Below are positions 1-6,708 of a stretch of DNA of 10,544 nucleotides, in pieces (the first letter of the stretch is position 1; each line of letters starts with the position of its first letter). The stretch spans positions 1,684 through 12,227 of the forward strand of contig PMKK01000183.1 of assembly GCA_003157715.1 (NCBI GenBank), read 5' to 3'. This DNA comes from Actinomycetota bacterium. Its GTDB lineage: Bacteria > Actinomycetota > Thermoleophilia > UBA2241. Made by a program: the position numbers and the translations under genes. The notes under the pieces were generated by a model that was given only the letters and a program-made list of their open reading frames with translations, did not search any database and was not told where the DNA came from.

Positions 1-420
1 GATGTCTTCGTCGGTGACGGTCTCGTCGGCCTCGAAGGTGAAGTCGCCGTCGACCCAGCTAAAGAAGTTGAAGGTGACGTCTTCGATCTGGTCGCGCACC
101 GACTGCTCGAGGGTCTTGCGATCGATGTAGCCGTGCTCGAGCAGGATCGCGCCGATACGGCCCTTGGCCGCCTTCTTCTTCTGCTCGGTGAGCGCCGCCC
201 GGAGCTGCTTGCTCGTGACGTGGCCCGACTTCACCAGCCGCTCGCCGAGCGGCATCGTGCCCGGGTGCGCGGTGGCGAAGTAGATCTGGCCGTTGCGAAA
301 GAAGATCTTGCCGGACTCACCCTCGCGGTTGATCGACAAGGCCCCCGTCTTGGCGCTCATCTTGACGAGCTGAAAGACGTTCGGCAGATTGAATTCCCTG
401 AGATTTCCCTGCAGGAGCAC
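1..420 (-). CDS. DUF4388 (PATAN) domain protein, N-terminal part
   Basis: The first 140 residues are visible and the gene continues past the left edge without a stop. Residues 1-60 match the PATAN/DUF4388 pattern: an opening LQGNLREFNLPNVFQLV, then KTGALSI, then a GKIFFRNGQIYFA strand pair and a small G-containing turn. Residues 61-130 continue as G(E)RLVKSGHVTS.QL..AL..Q, RIGAILLEHGYID and a closing FNFFSWVDGDFTFE segment, the usual second half of these proteins. DUF4388 proteins are cytoplasmic and occur in signalling and gliding pathways, often fused to receiver or GTPase-related domains; what is fused here lies outside the window. The start is GTG at 418-420, because AAGGAG sits 7 nt upstream; another GTG two codons earlier is too close to that site. 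The gene follows the MFS exporter on the same strand after 116 nt that show no clear promoter or terminator. Confidence 0.85.
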   Translation of the reverse strand, partial: MLLQGNLREFNLPNVFQLVKMSAKTGALSINREGESGKIFFRNGQIYFATAHPGTMPLGERLVKSGHVTSKQLRAALTEQKKKAAKGRIGAILLEHGYIDRKTLEQSVRDQIEDVTFNFFSWVDGDFTFEADETVTDEDI

Positions 421-536
421 GCGCACTCTCCTTGTGGCGCCCGTCGAGACCACCCCCGCTCCCCGCGGAGGTCCGTCACCCACGTTCCTTCATCGGCCGA
501 AGACGGCTGTTGGTTAACGTCCGCCTGTGGCAGATT

Positions 537-1940
537 CTACACGCGTTGCCCGGTTCCCGGTTTTCGGGGGTGAGGCTGGGACCGCGAGACCGCCGCGGAC
601 GAACGCCCATCGCGCAGCCGAGCCGCCTCGAGGTCGCCGACGACCTCGTCAGGCTGGGGATCATCGGGCAAACACATCTGAGGAAGCGGCTTGGGACCGG
701 CGGCGCCGATCGGCCAGCGCCGCCGGCGCAGCGCCACGAAGGCGCCGATGCCGGCCAGAAACGTCGCCGCGCCGCCGGCGGCGAACGCGGTGCGCGGACC
801 GAAGACGTCGGCCAGGCCACCGATCATCAGGCTGCCGAACGGCGTGGTGCCCAGAAAGACGACCGCCCAGAGGCTCATCACCCGGCCGCGCATGACGGGC
901 TTCGAGTTGAGCTGGAGCAGGGAGTTGGTCGTCGTGATGAAGAGCACCGAGAAGACGCCGAGCGGCACCAGCATGGCGATCTCCCAGACGAGGGTCGGCA
1001 TGAACGCGGCCACCACGGTGATCGTGCCGAGGCCGAGAGTCGAGACGACCAGCAGCCGGCGGCTGGGCTGCACTCGGGAAGCGGCGTACAGCCCGCCCGC
1101 GAAAGCTCCCACGCCCATCGCCACGAGCAGGCCGCTGTACGTGCCGCCGCCGCGGTGAAAGGCGACCTTCGACATGAGCGGCAGCAAGATGGAGAAGTTG
1201 TAGCCCAGCGTGCCGACCACCACCATGATGGCCAGCGGCACGCGCAGCTCCGGCGTGTGCCAGACGTAGGCGAAGCCGGCCCGCAGCTGGCCGCGCTTGC
1301 GCGTCAGCGCCCGGGCGCGGTGCAGCTCCGCCGAGCGCATCGCGACGAGCGCCGCGATGACGAACAGGTAGGAGACGGCGTTGGTCAAAAAGCAGGCGGC
1401 GAGACCCACGGTGACGAGCAGGATGCCGGCGATCGCGGGGCCCACGACTCGCGAGGCGTTGACGATAACGCTGTTCAGCGACACCGCGTTCACGACGTCG
1501 TCTTCGCCGACCATCTCGGACACGAAGGCCTGGCGAGCCGGGTTGTCGAGTCCGTTGGTCACGCCGTAGAGCGCCGCCAGCACGAAGATCATCCAGACGC
1601 GCACGGCGCCGGTGAGCGTGAGCACGCCCAGCACGCCCGCCAGCACGGTCATGGTCGTCTGGGTGGCGATCAGCAGCTTGCGCTTGTCGGCGCGGTCGGC
1701 CACGAGGCCGCCGATCGGCCCCACGAACAGCACCGGACCGAACTGCAAGGCGACGGTCACGCTCAGCAGCAGGGCGCTGCCCGTGAGCTGCAGCACGAGC
1801 CAGCCCTGGGCGACCGACTGCATCCAGGTGCCGCTCTGCGAGATGACCTGGGCGAAGAAATACAGCCGGTAGTTACGGACGTGCAGGGAGCGGAAGGTAC
1901 GCCCCAGTGTGCTGCTGATCCCGTTCTGAATGTTCGACAT
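537..1940 (-). CDS. MFS efflux transporter (MFS_3/EntS-like), copy 1
   Basis: A 467-residue integral membrane exporter of the major facilitator superfamily, closest in pattern to the EntS/MFS_3 group (PF05977), which moves drugs, siderophores or other small molecules out using the proton gradient. About 12 hydrophobic segments are visible. The segment NYRLYFFAQVISQSGTWMQS at 23-42 is the family signature of helix 1, and MFS motif A follows helix 2 as GGLVADRADKRK (77-88). A DNPARQAFV segment and SLNSVIVNASRVVGP follow in the N-terminal half, and FHRGGGTYSGLLVAMGVGA opens the C-terminal half. After helix 12 there is a charged, proline-rich cytoplasmic tail of roughly 60 residues that the second exporter does not share. 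The ATG at 1940 has only a GGAG one base away, so the start is less certain than the frame. It is divergent from the MarR gene and paralogous to the exporter at 2557-3903. The substrate cannot be told from sequence. Confidence 0.9.
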   Translation of the reverse strand: MSNIQNGISSTLGRTFRSLHVRNYRLYFFAQVISQSGTWMQSVAQGWLVLQLTGSALLLSVTVALQFGPVLFVGPIGGLVADRADKRKLLIATQTTMTVLAGVLGVLTLTGAVRVWMIFVLAALYGVTNGLDNPARQAFVSEMVGEDDVVNAVSLNSVIVNASRVVGPAIAGILLVTVGLAACFLTNAVSYLFVIAALVAMRSAELHRARALTRKRGQLRAGFAYVWHTPELRVPLAIMVVVGTLGYNFSILLPLMSKVAFHRGGGTYSGLLVAMGVGAFAGGLYAASRVQPSRRLLVVSTLGLGTITVVAAFMPTLVWEIAMLVPLGVFSVLFITTTNSLLQLNSKPVMRGRVMSLWAVVFLGTTPFGSLMIGGLADVFGPRTAFAAGGAATFLAGIGAFVALRRRRWPIGAAGPKPLPQMCLPDDPQPDEVVGDLEAARLRDGRSSAAVSRSQPHPRKPGTGQRV

Positions 1941-1967
1941 GCTCCGTCGGATGCTACCCGGAAAATG

Positions 1968-1996
1968 TGTTTAACAAAGCTAATTAGTTTGGTAAA
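1968..1996 (-). promoter_or_regulatory. Promoter for exporter 1, face-to-face
   Basis: Read on the minus strand: a -35-like TTTACC (1996-1991), a 17-bp spacer and a -10-like TAAACA (1973-1968). It is almost the mirror image of the plus-strand promoter and covers the same 30 bp. The expected transcript would start near 1960 and give a leader of about 20 nt before the exporter ATG at 1940. RNA polymerase could occupy only one of the two promoters at a time. Confidence 0.42.
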
Positions 1997-1997
1997 C
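1969..1997. promoter_or_regulatory. Inverted-repeat operator, probable MarR site
   Basis: GTTTAACAA (1969-1977) and TTGGTAAAC (1989-1997) are inverted copies of each other with 8 of 9 positions matching. They are separated by 11 nt that hold a second palindrome, CTAATTAG (1980-1987). The site sits in an AT-rich patch of about 45 bp inside otherwise GC-rich DNA, between a marR gene and a divergent exporter. MarR dimers typically bind palindromes of this size that overlap promoters, so autoregulation plus control of both exporters is the natural inference. Binding is not shown by sequence alone. Confidence 0.65.
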
Positions 1998-1998
1998 T
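1970..1998 (+). promoter_or_regulatory. Promoter for marR and exporter 2 (leaderless)
   Basis: A -35-like TTTAAC (1970-1975), a 17-bp spacer and a -10-like TAAACT (1993-1998). The expected start of transcription, 7-8 nt after the -10, is the A of the marR ATG at 2006. There is no Shine-Dalgarno sequence before that ATG. A leaderless transcript is therefore likely, as is common in actinobacteria. The whole promoter lies inside the inverted repeat. Confidence 0.5.
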
Positions 1999-2005
1999 TT
2001 TGTTC

Positions 2006-2557
2006 ATGGTTTCTCACGCCCCCACCCCAGGACCACGCCACGGCAGCGCCGCGCCGGCCGCGCCGGACGTGGGTGACAACACCGCCCAGGACGCGCCCTC
2101 CGTGGGTGACAACGCCGCGTCGGCCGCGTCGGCCGCGCCCGACAACGCCGCCCAGGCCGCCCGGCTGCGGCTCGTCGTCATGCGTCTGGCAAGGCGTCTG
2201 CGCAGCCAGAGCGCCAGCGGCCTGAGCCCCTCTCTGATCTCGGCCCTGGCCAGTCTCGAGCACCACGGACCGCTCACCCTGGGACAGCTCGCCGCGCTCG
2301 AGCAGGTCAAGCCGCCGAGCGTCACGCGCCTGGTGGCGACCCTCGAGGGCGCCGGCCTCGCGCGCCGCGAGACCGACCCGGCCGATCGCCGCGTGACGGT
2401 CCTGACCGTCACCGCCGAGGGTCGCCGCACCCTGCAGAAGAGCCGCACGCGCAAGACGGCCTATCTCGCCAGGCGCCTGCGCGACTTCGACGACACTGAA
2501 GCCGCCACGCTCGACGACGCGCTGCGGCTTCTCGAGCGCCTCCTGGAGAACGACTAG
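2006..2557 (+). CDS. MarR-family transcriptional regulator
   Basis: A 183-residue winged-helix repressor-type protein. Residues 53-66 form the first dimerisation helix. LSPSLISALASLEHHGPLT (73-91) and GQLAALEQVKPPSVTRLVATLEGAGL (93-118) are the DNA-binding helices. The wing carries DPADRRVTVLTVT with the family's D-x-R/R pair (D127, R128, R129), and the C-terminal helices (about 138-183) complete the dimer interface. Residues 2-52 are an extra Ala/Asp/Pro-rich, probably disordered arm with repeated VGDN/PDN motifs, which ordinary MarR proteins lack. ATG at 2006 is chosen over the in-frame TTG at 2000 because the -10 element places +1 exactly at that ATG. The exporter downstream starts within the stop codon, so the two are translationally coupled. 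It likely represses both exporters until a ligand binds; the ligand is unknown. Confidence 0.9.
   Translation: MVSHAPTPGPRHGSAAPAAPDVGDNTAQDAPSVGDNAASAASAAPDNAAQAARLRLVVMRLARRLRSQSASGLSPSLISALASLEHHGPLTLGQLAALEQVKPPSVTRLVATLEGAGLARRETDPADRRVTVLTVTAEGRRTLQKSRTRKTAYLARRLRDFDDTEAATLDDALRLLERLLEND
2068..2113 (+). repeat. 13-bp direct repeat inside marR arm
   Basis: CGTGGGTGACAAC occurs at 2068-2080 and again at 2101-2113, a period of 33 bp or exactly 11 codons. Both copies encode VGDN in the N-terminal arm of the MarR protein, and a third, degenerate GACAACGCC copy follows at about 2141. The in-frame period suggests the arm grew by duplication within the reading frame. Confidence 0.7.
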
Positions 2558-3903
2558 TGGCGCGACCCATGCCCGCGACAACGGCCGCCCAGCGCGGTCC
2601 GGTCATGGGGATACTGCGCCGCAGCTTCAACTCGCTGCGCATCCGCAACTACCGCCTGTGGTTCGTCGGCCAGACGGTGTCGCAAAGTGGCACGTGGATG
2701 CAATCGACGGGCCAGATCTGGCTCGTCTACATGCTGACCCACCACAACGCCTTCGACGTCGGCCTGACCGCCGGGCTGCAGTTCGCGCCGGTGCTCGTGC
2801 TCGGCGCCTTCGGCGGCCTCGTGGCCGACCGCTTCGACAAGCGCAAGGTGCTGCTCATCACCCAATCGGCCTTCACCCTCCAGGCGGTAGCGCTCTTCGC
2901 GATCGTCGTCACGGGCGCCGTGCAGCTCTGGATGGTCTGGGCTCTAGCCCTGGTGATGGGCCTCGTGAACGCCATCGACAACCCGTCGCGACAGAGCTTC
3001 GTGGTCGAGATGGTCGGACCCGACGACCTCGCCAACGCGGTCGGTCTGAACAGCGTGATCGTCAACGCTTCGCGGCTTGTCGGGCCGGCCCTCGCCGGCC
3101 TGTTCATTCTCGTTACCGGCAATACCCTGGCCGGCCTCTCGTGGATCTTCCTGGTGAACGCGCTCTCGTTCGACGCCGTCATCGGCGCTCTGTGGGCCAT
3201 GCGACCGCACGAGCTGCACCGCGGGGCGCCGGTGGCCCGCGCCGCGGGTCAGGTGCGGGCCGGGCTGGGCTACGCCTGGCGCAAGGACGAGCTGCGCGTG
3301 CCGCTGCTCATGATGGCCGTGGTCGGCACGCTGGCCTTCAACTTCAACGTCTTCCTGCCGCTCTTTGCCGGCACCGTGTTCCACCGCGGCGGCGGCACCT
3401 ACAGCGCGCTGCTCGTGGCGATGGCCGTCGGGGCGCTCTCCGGCTCGCTCTATGCCGCCTCGCGGCGGCGGCCCAGTTACCGCCTGCTGTCGGTCGTCAC
3501 GCCGCTGTTCGGCGCCTTCATCGTCGCGGTCGCGGTCGCCCCCTCGCTGCCGCTGACGATGCTCATGCTGGTGCCGATGGGCGCGGCCAGCGTTGTCTTC
3601 ATCGCCACCGCCAACTCGTTGCTGCAGCTCCATTCGACCCCCGCGATGCGCGGCAGGGTCATGGCGCTCTGGGCCATCGTCTTTCTCGGCTCGACTCCCA
3701 TAGGGGCGCCGCTCACGGGCTTTCTCTCCGGGCTGCTGGGAGCCCGGACCACGCTGGCGCTGGCCGGCGGCGCCACGCTGCTCACGGCCGCCGGCGCCTG
3801 GCCCGCTCTGCGGCGCATGTCGCATGCCCCCCGGCCGCGCCCCGAGACCGGCGAACGCCCGGCGACGGAGCAGGCTCTTCCCGCGGGTGCGCCCGCGGAC
3901 TGA
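2557..3903 (+). CDS. MFS efflux transporter (MFS_3/EntS-like), copy 2
   Basis: A 448-residue exporter of about 12 membrane helices. NYRLWFVGQTVSQSGTWMQS (31-50) is the helix 1 signature, motif A reads GGLVADRFDKRK (86-97), and DNPSRQSFVVEMVG, GLNSVIVNASRLVGP and FHRGGGTYSALLVAM repeat blocks seen in the exporter at 537-1940. These long shared blocks make the two proteins paralogues from a duplication. Copy 2 has a longer cytoplasmic N-terminus (about 25 residues before the first signature) and a shorter tail (about 25 residues after helix 12). The GTG at 2557 is chosen because GGAG at 2545-2548 lies 8 nt before it. Its G is the last base of the marR TAG, so expression is coupled to the regulator. 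Role: proton-driven efflux of an unidentified small molecule, probably induced by the compound that MarR senses. Confidence 0.92.
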   Translation: MARPMPATTAAQRGPVMGILRRSFNSLRIRNYRLWFVGQTVSQSGTWMQSTGQIWLVYMLTHHNAFDVGLTAGLQFAPVLVLGAFGGLVADRFDKRKVLLITQSAFTLQAVALFAIVVTGAVQLWMVWALALVMGLVNAIDNPSRQSFVVEMVGPDDLANAVGLNSVIVNASRLVGPALAGLFILVTGNTLAGLSWIFLVNALSFDAVIGALWAMRPHELHRGAPVARAAGQVRAGLGYAWRKDELRVPLLMMAVVGTLAFNFNVFLPLFAGTVFHRGGGTYSALLVAMAVGALSGSLYAASRRRPSYRLLSVVTPLFGAFIVAVAVAPSLPLTMLMLVPMGAASVVFIATANSLLQLHSTPAMRGRVMALWAIVFLGSTPIGAPLTGFLSGLLGARTTLALAGGATLLTAAGAWPALRRMSHAPRPRPETGERPATEQALPAGAPAD

Positions 3904-3926
3904 ACGCCCACCGGCAGGCGAGAGGC

Positions 3927-3932
3927 TACAAT
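3927..3932 (+). promoter_or_regulatory. Possible -10 element for the amidotransferase gene
   Basis: TACAAT stands out in GC-rich DNA 24 nt after the exporter stop and 57 nt before the amidotransferase GTG. No convincing -35 lies 16-18 bp upstream. If used, the leader would be about 50 nt, and the amidotransferase would be transcribed apart from the efflux operon. Confidence 0.35.
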
Positions 3933-3988
3933 GGCACCCCACACGGCGCCCTCGAGCCTCGCGGGCGCCAAACCCCACGGGAGGCCCG

Positions 3989-4705
3989 GTGAGTGAGTCG
4001 CCGCACAGCATCGTCATCTTGCAGCACGAGTCCGGCGCGCCGGCGGGGATCCTCGCCGACTTCCTGCGCGAGGCCGGACTTCGGCTCGACGTGCGCCGGC
4101 TCTGTTGCGGCGACGAGGTTCCTGTCGGTCTGACCGGCTACGACGCGCTGATCGTCCTCGGCGGCGACATGAACGTCGGCGAAGAGGCCGAGTACCCCTT
4201 CCTGCGAGCCGAGCAGGAGCTGCTCGGCGAGGCAGTACGCGGCGGCTTTCCGACACTCGGCATCTGCCTGGGCGCGCAGCAGCTGGCCGCGAGCTGCGGG
4301 GGGGGCGTCGTGAAGCGCGGCAAGCCGGCGCTGGGCTGGTATCCGTTCGCCGTCGAGCGCGACGATGCCCTGCTGGCAGGCGTCGACCCGCGCACGCTGG
4401 TGTTTCACTGGCGAGAGTACGCCTGCCGCCTGCCCGACGAGGCCGTCCTCATCGCCAGCGGCGACGGCGACCCCCAGGTCTTTCGCCTGGGCAGCGCCGC
4501 CTGGGGCATACAGTTCCATCCCGAGCCCAGCTTCGATGTCCTTTCGGGCTGGTTTGCCGACGACCCGCAAACGGTCGCCCGCGACTCGGCTCACGGCGTC
4601 GATGAGCTGCTCGCCGAGAGTCGCCGAAGGCTGCCCGCCTCGGCGGCCCTGTGCCGGCAGGTGGCCGCCAACTTCCTGGGCGCCGCGGGGCTGGCGCCGC
4701 GCTGA
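3989..4705 (+). CDS. Class I glutamine amidotransferase domain protein
   Basis: A 238-residue single-domain protein of the GATase1 (PF00117) fold, which hydrolyses glutamine or a related amide and passes ammonia to a partner. The nucleophile elbow is GICLGAQQLA with Cys93, and the rest of the triad is His177 and Glu179 in GIQFHPEPS. YDALIVLGGDMNV (51-63) forms the oxyanion strand region. VFHWREYACRLP (138-149) occupies the place of the usual family segment before the final strands. All catalytic residues are present. The length and lack of a fused synthase resemble the free-standing 'GMP synthase-like amidotransferase' proteins, whose substrates are mostly unknown; true GuaA is about twice as long. 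The GTG at 3989 is supported by GGGAGG at 3979-3984. The same frame stays open upstream into the exporter gene, but no other start there has a ribosome site. It follows the exporter after 85 nt and no partner enzyme is nearby. Confidence 0.85.
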   Translation: MSESPHSIVILQHESGAPAGILADFLREAGLRLDVRRLCCGDEVPVGLTGYDALIVLGGDMNVGEEAEYPFLRAEQELLGEAVRGGFPTLGICLGAQQLAASCGGGVVKRGKPALGWYPFAVERDDALLAGVDPRTLVFHWREYACRLPDEAVLIASGDGDPQVFRLGSAAWGIQFHPEPSFDVLSGWFADDPQTVARDSAHGVDELLAESRRRLPASAALCRQVAANFLGAAGLAPR

Positions 4706-4759
4706 AAGCGATGGCCGGGGCGGCCGCCGGTAGACGCACACCCGTGACTTAGTACATCA

Positions 4760-4788
4760 TTGACCGCGCTATCGGGGAGACGTCGGAT
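4760..4788 (+). promoter_or_regulatory. Possible promoter for the binding-protein operon
   Basis: TTGACC (4760-4765) is a good -35 match and is followed after 17 bp by TCGGAT (4783-4788), a weaker -10. The predicted leader of about 75 nt begins near a short GCGCG/CGCGC hairpin (4789-4804). The gap 4706-4869 holds no gene. Confidence 0.38.
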
Positions 4789-4869
4789 GCGCGTGCAAGC
4801 GCGCGGGAAGACGGCGGCCGCGCCAGGCGTACAGTCTGCGGACGGCCGGCGTCGTGGAGGAGGGTGACG

Positions 4870-6696
4870 ATGCCTGCAGTGAATCGGTCAGGGCGTGCGC
4901 GCGGCCTGGTGCTCTTCGTCGTGCTGGCGCTGGCCGCCGGCCTGGTGTTCGCCGCCGCGGCGAGCGCCGCGAGTCCGAGTCCGGCGCCGGGGGGCACCAC
5001 CCTCAAGGTCGGCTGGGACACCGAGCCCGACAACCTGAACCCCTTCGTCGGCTACGAGCAGTCCTCCTACGAGCTCTTCCACGTCGAATACGACTTCCTC
5101 ACCGACTACAGCCCTTCGCACCTCGAGACCGAACCCGGGCTCGCCACGAGCTGGACCCACTCGGCCGACGGACTGACCTGGACCTTCACCATCCGCAGCG
5201 GCGTCATGTGGCAGGACGGCGTGCCGCTCACCGCCCACGACGTAGCCTTCACGTACACGTTCATGATGAAGTACAAGCTGCAGGCGTTCCTGGCCTCGCT
5301 GCAGGCGATCAAGACGGTCACGGCGCCCAACGACACCACGGTGGTCATCACCTGCACGCGTCCCAAGGCCGACATCCTCTCGATGTGGGTGCCCATCCTG
5401 CCGCAGCACATCTGGGGACGCTTCCACAGCTACGACCAGGCCTACAACTTCGCCAACAAGCCGCCCATCGTCGGCTCCGGCCCGTTCCAGATCGTGAAGT
5501 GGGTCCACGGCCAGTACATCCGCTGCGTGGCCAACAAGAATTACTGGGGCGCCAAACCCAAGGTCGACCAGCTCGTCTTCAGCCTCTACACCGACCAGAC
5601 GACCATGGCCAGCGACTTGAGAAACGGCATCATCCAGCTCGCCATCGACCTGCCTCCGGCCCAGATCCAGGGCCTGCGCTCGGCTCCCAACGTCAGCGTC
5701 AAGGCGTGCGCCCAGAAAGCCTTCGACTACCTCTCTTTCAACTGCTACACGGGGTCGTCGGGCGGCAACCCGGTGCTGCGCGACGCGAAGTTCCGCCAGG
5801 CGCTCAACTGGGCGATCGACAAGCAGAAGCTGGTCAGTCTGGCCTACGACGGCAACGCCACGCCCGGCTCGTCGCTCTTCGAGCCTGACTTCTACGACCC
5901 GGCGCTCGACTGGCACTGGACGCCGCCGGCCGGCGAGGCCTACAGCTTCGACTTGCAGAAGGCCGGCGCCATGCTCACCGCGGCCGGCTATCCGCTGGTC
6001 GATGGCGTGCGCCTGAACAAGCAGGGCAAGCCCATCGTGCTGCGTCTCTGGGCGCGCCAGGAATCGCCGCAAAGCCAGGTGACGGGCAAGCTCATCACCG
6101 GCTGGTTCACGCGGCTCGGACTCAAGATCAAGTACTCGGTCCACGACGATTCCACGCTCACCGACGGCCAGCTCAACTACGTCGGCAAGACCTACAAGCC
6201 CGACTACGACATGTACATCTGGGAATGGGAGCCGAGTGGCTCCGACCCGCAGCGCCGGCTCGGCTACTTCACCACCGACCAGATCGAAAACCAGAACGAC
6301 GCCTGCTATTCCAACCCGCTGTACGACAGCCTGTTCAAACAGCAGTCGACGACGCTCGATCAGCAGAAGCGCAAGCAGATCGTCTGGCAGATGGAGCAGA
6401 TCATCTACCAGCAGTCACCCTACATAGTGCTCGACTATCCCAAGCTGCTCGAAGGCTGGAACACCGCCTCGTGGAGCGGCTGGAAACGCATCCCGGAGCC
6501 CGACGGGGCGGTCGCCTACCTGAGCGACAACGTCGATAACTACAGCCTGGCCGGTCCGGCGACCGCGACGGCCTCCACCGGCGGCGGCATTTCGAGCAGC
6601 GCCGTCGTGGGCATCGTCGTGGCCGCGATCGTCGTGGCGGGCATCGCCATCGCGGTGGTCGCCCGCCGGCGGCATGGGACCGTCGAAGAGGACTGA
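4870..6696 (+). CDS. Family 5 solute-binding protein, C-terminally anchored
   Basis: A 608-residue extracytoplasmic solute-binding protein of the SBP_bac_5 family (PF00496), the receptor type used by peptide, dipeptide and nickel ABC importers. Residues 1-33 are a signal peptide: basic NRSGRARG, a hydrophobic stretch at 13-31 and an ASA-type cleavage site, with no lipobox cysteine. The family core begins with LKVGWDTEPDNLNPF. LETEPGLATSWTHSADGLTW and FTIRSGVMWQDGVPLTAHDVAFTY form the conserved family block. GSGPFQIVKW, KNYWGAKPKVDQLVF and FRQALNWAIDK follow in the usual order. After a Gly/Ser/Thr-rich linker, residues 577-598 form one membrane helix closed by RRR (599-601) and a short acidic tail, so the protein is probably anchored with the binding domain outside. 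The ATG at 4870 lies 5 nt after GGAGGAGGG; a GTG two codons earlier overlaps that ribosome site. No permease or ATPase gene is in the window. The ligand is unknown; a peptide is likeliest. Confidence 0.9.
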   Translation: MPAVNRSGRARGLVLFVVLALAAGLVFAAAASAASPSPAPGGTTLKVGWDTEPDNLNPFVGYEQSSYELFHVEYDFLTDYSPSHLETEPGLATSWTHSADGLTWTFTIRSGVMWQDGVPLTAHDVAFTYTFMMKYKLQAFLASLQAIKTVTAPNDTTVVITCTRPKADILSMWVPILPQHIWGRFHSYDQAYNFANKPPIVGSGPFQIVKWVHGQYIRCVANKNYWGAKPKVDQLVFSLYTDQTTMASDLRNGIIQLAIDLPPAQIQGLRSAPNVSVKACAQKAFDYLSFNCYTGSSGGNPVLRDAKFRQALNWAIDKQKLVSLAYDGNATPGSSLFEPDFYDPALDWHWTPPAGEAYSFDLQKAGAMLTAAGYPLVDGVRLNKQGKPIVLRLWARQESPQSQVTGKLITGWFTRLGLKIKYSVHDDSTLTDGQLNYVGKTYKPDYDMYIWEWEPSGSDPQRRLGYFTTDQIENQNDACYSNPLYDSLFKQQSTTLDQQKRKQIVWQMEQIIYQQSPYIVLDYPKLLEGWNTASWSGWKRIPEPDGAVAYLSDNVDNYSLAGPATATASTGGGISSSAVVGIVVAAIVVAGIAIAVVARRRHGTVEED

Positions 6697-6708
6697 GACA
6701 TCCCGCGC

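Noticed and set aside
432..2225. A 597-codon open frame on the plus strand, the longest uninterrupted plus-strand frame in the left third.
   Set aside because: It lies antisense to the MFS exporter, is built of Arg/His/Gln/Asp-rich sequence with no domain, and runs into the marR gene in another frame. It is a shadow caused by high G+C.
3824..3988. An upstream extension of the amidotransferase frame adding 55 codons.
   Set aside because: It overlaps the exporter's end, reads as Arg/Pro-rich non-domain sequence, and the GTG at 3989 has a proper GGGAGG site and fits the family N-terminus.
2658..3992. A 444-codon plus-strand frame overlapping exporter 2.
   Set aside because: Arg/Ala-rich sequence without membrane helices or motifs, inside a clearly coding gene in another frame.
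4888..6144. A 418-codon minus-strand frame under the binding-protein gene.
   Set aside because: Its composition is what the reverse strand of a G+C-rich gene gives, it has no ribosome site or motif, and the plus strand encodes a textbook SBP_bac_5 protein.
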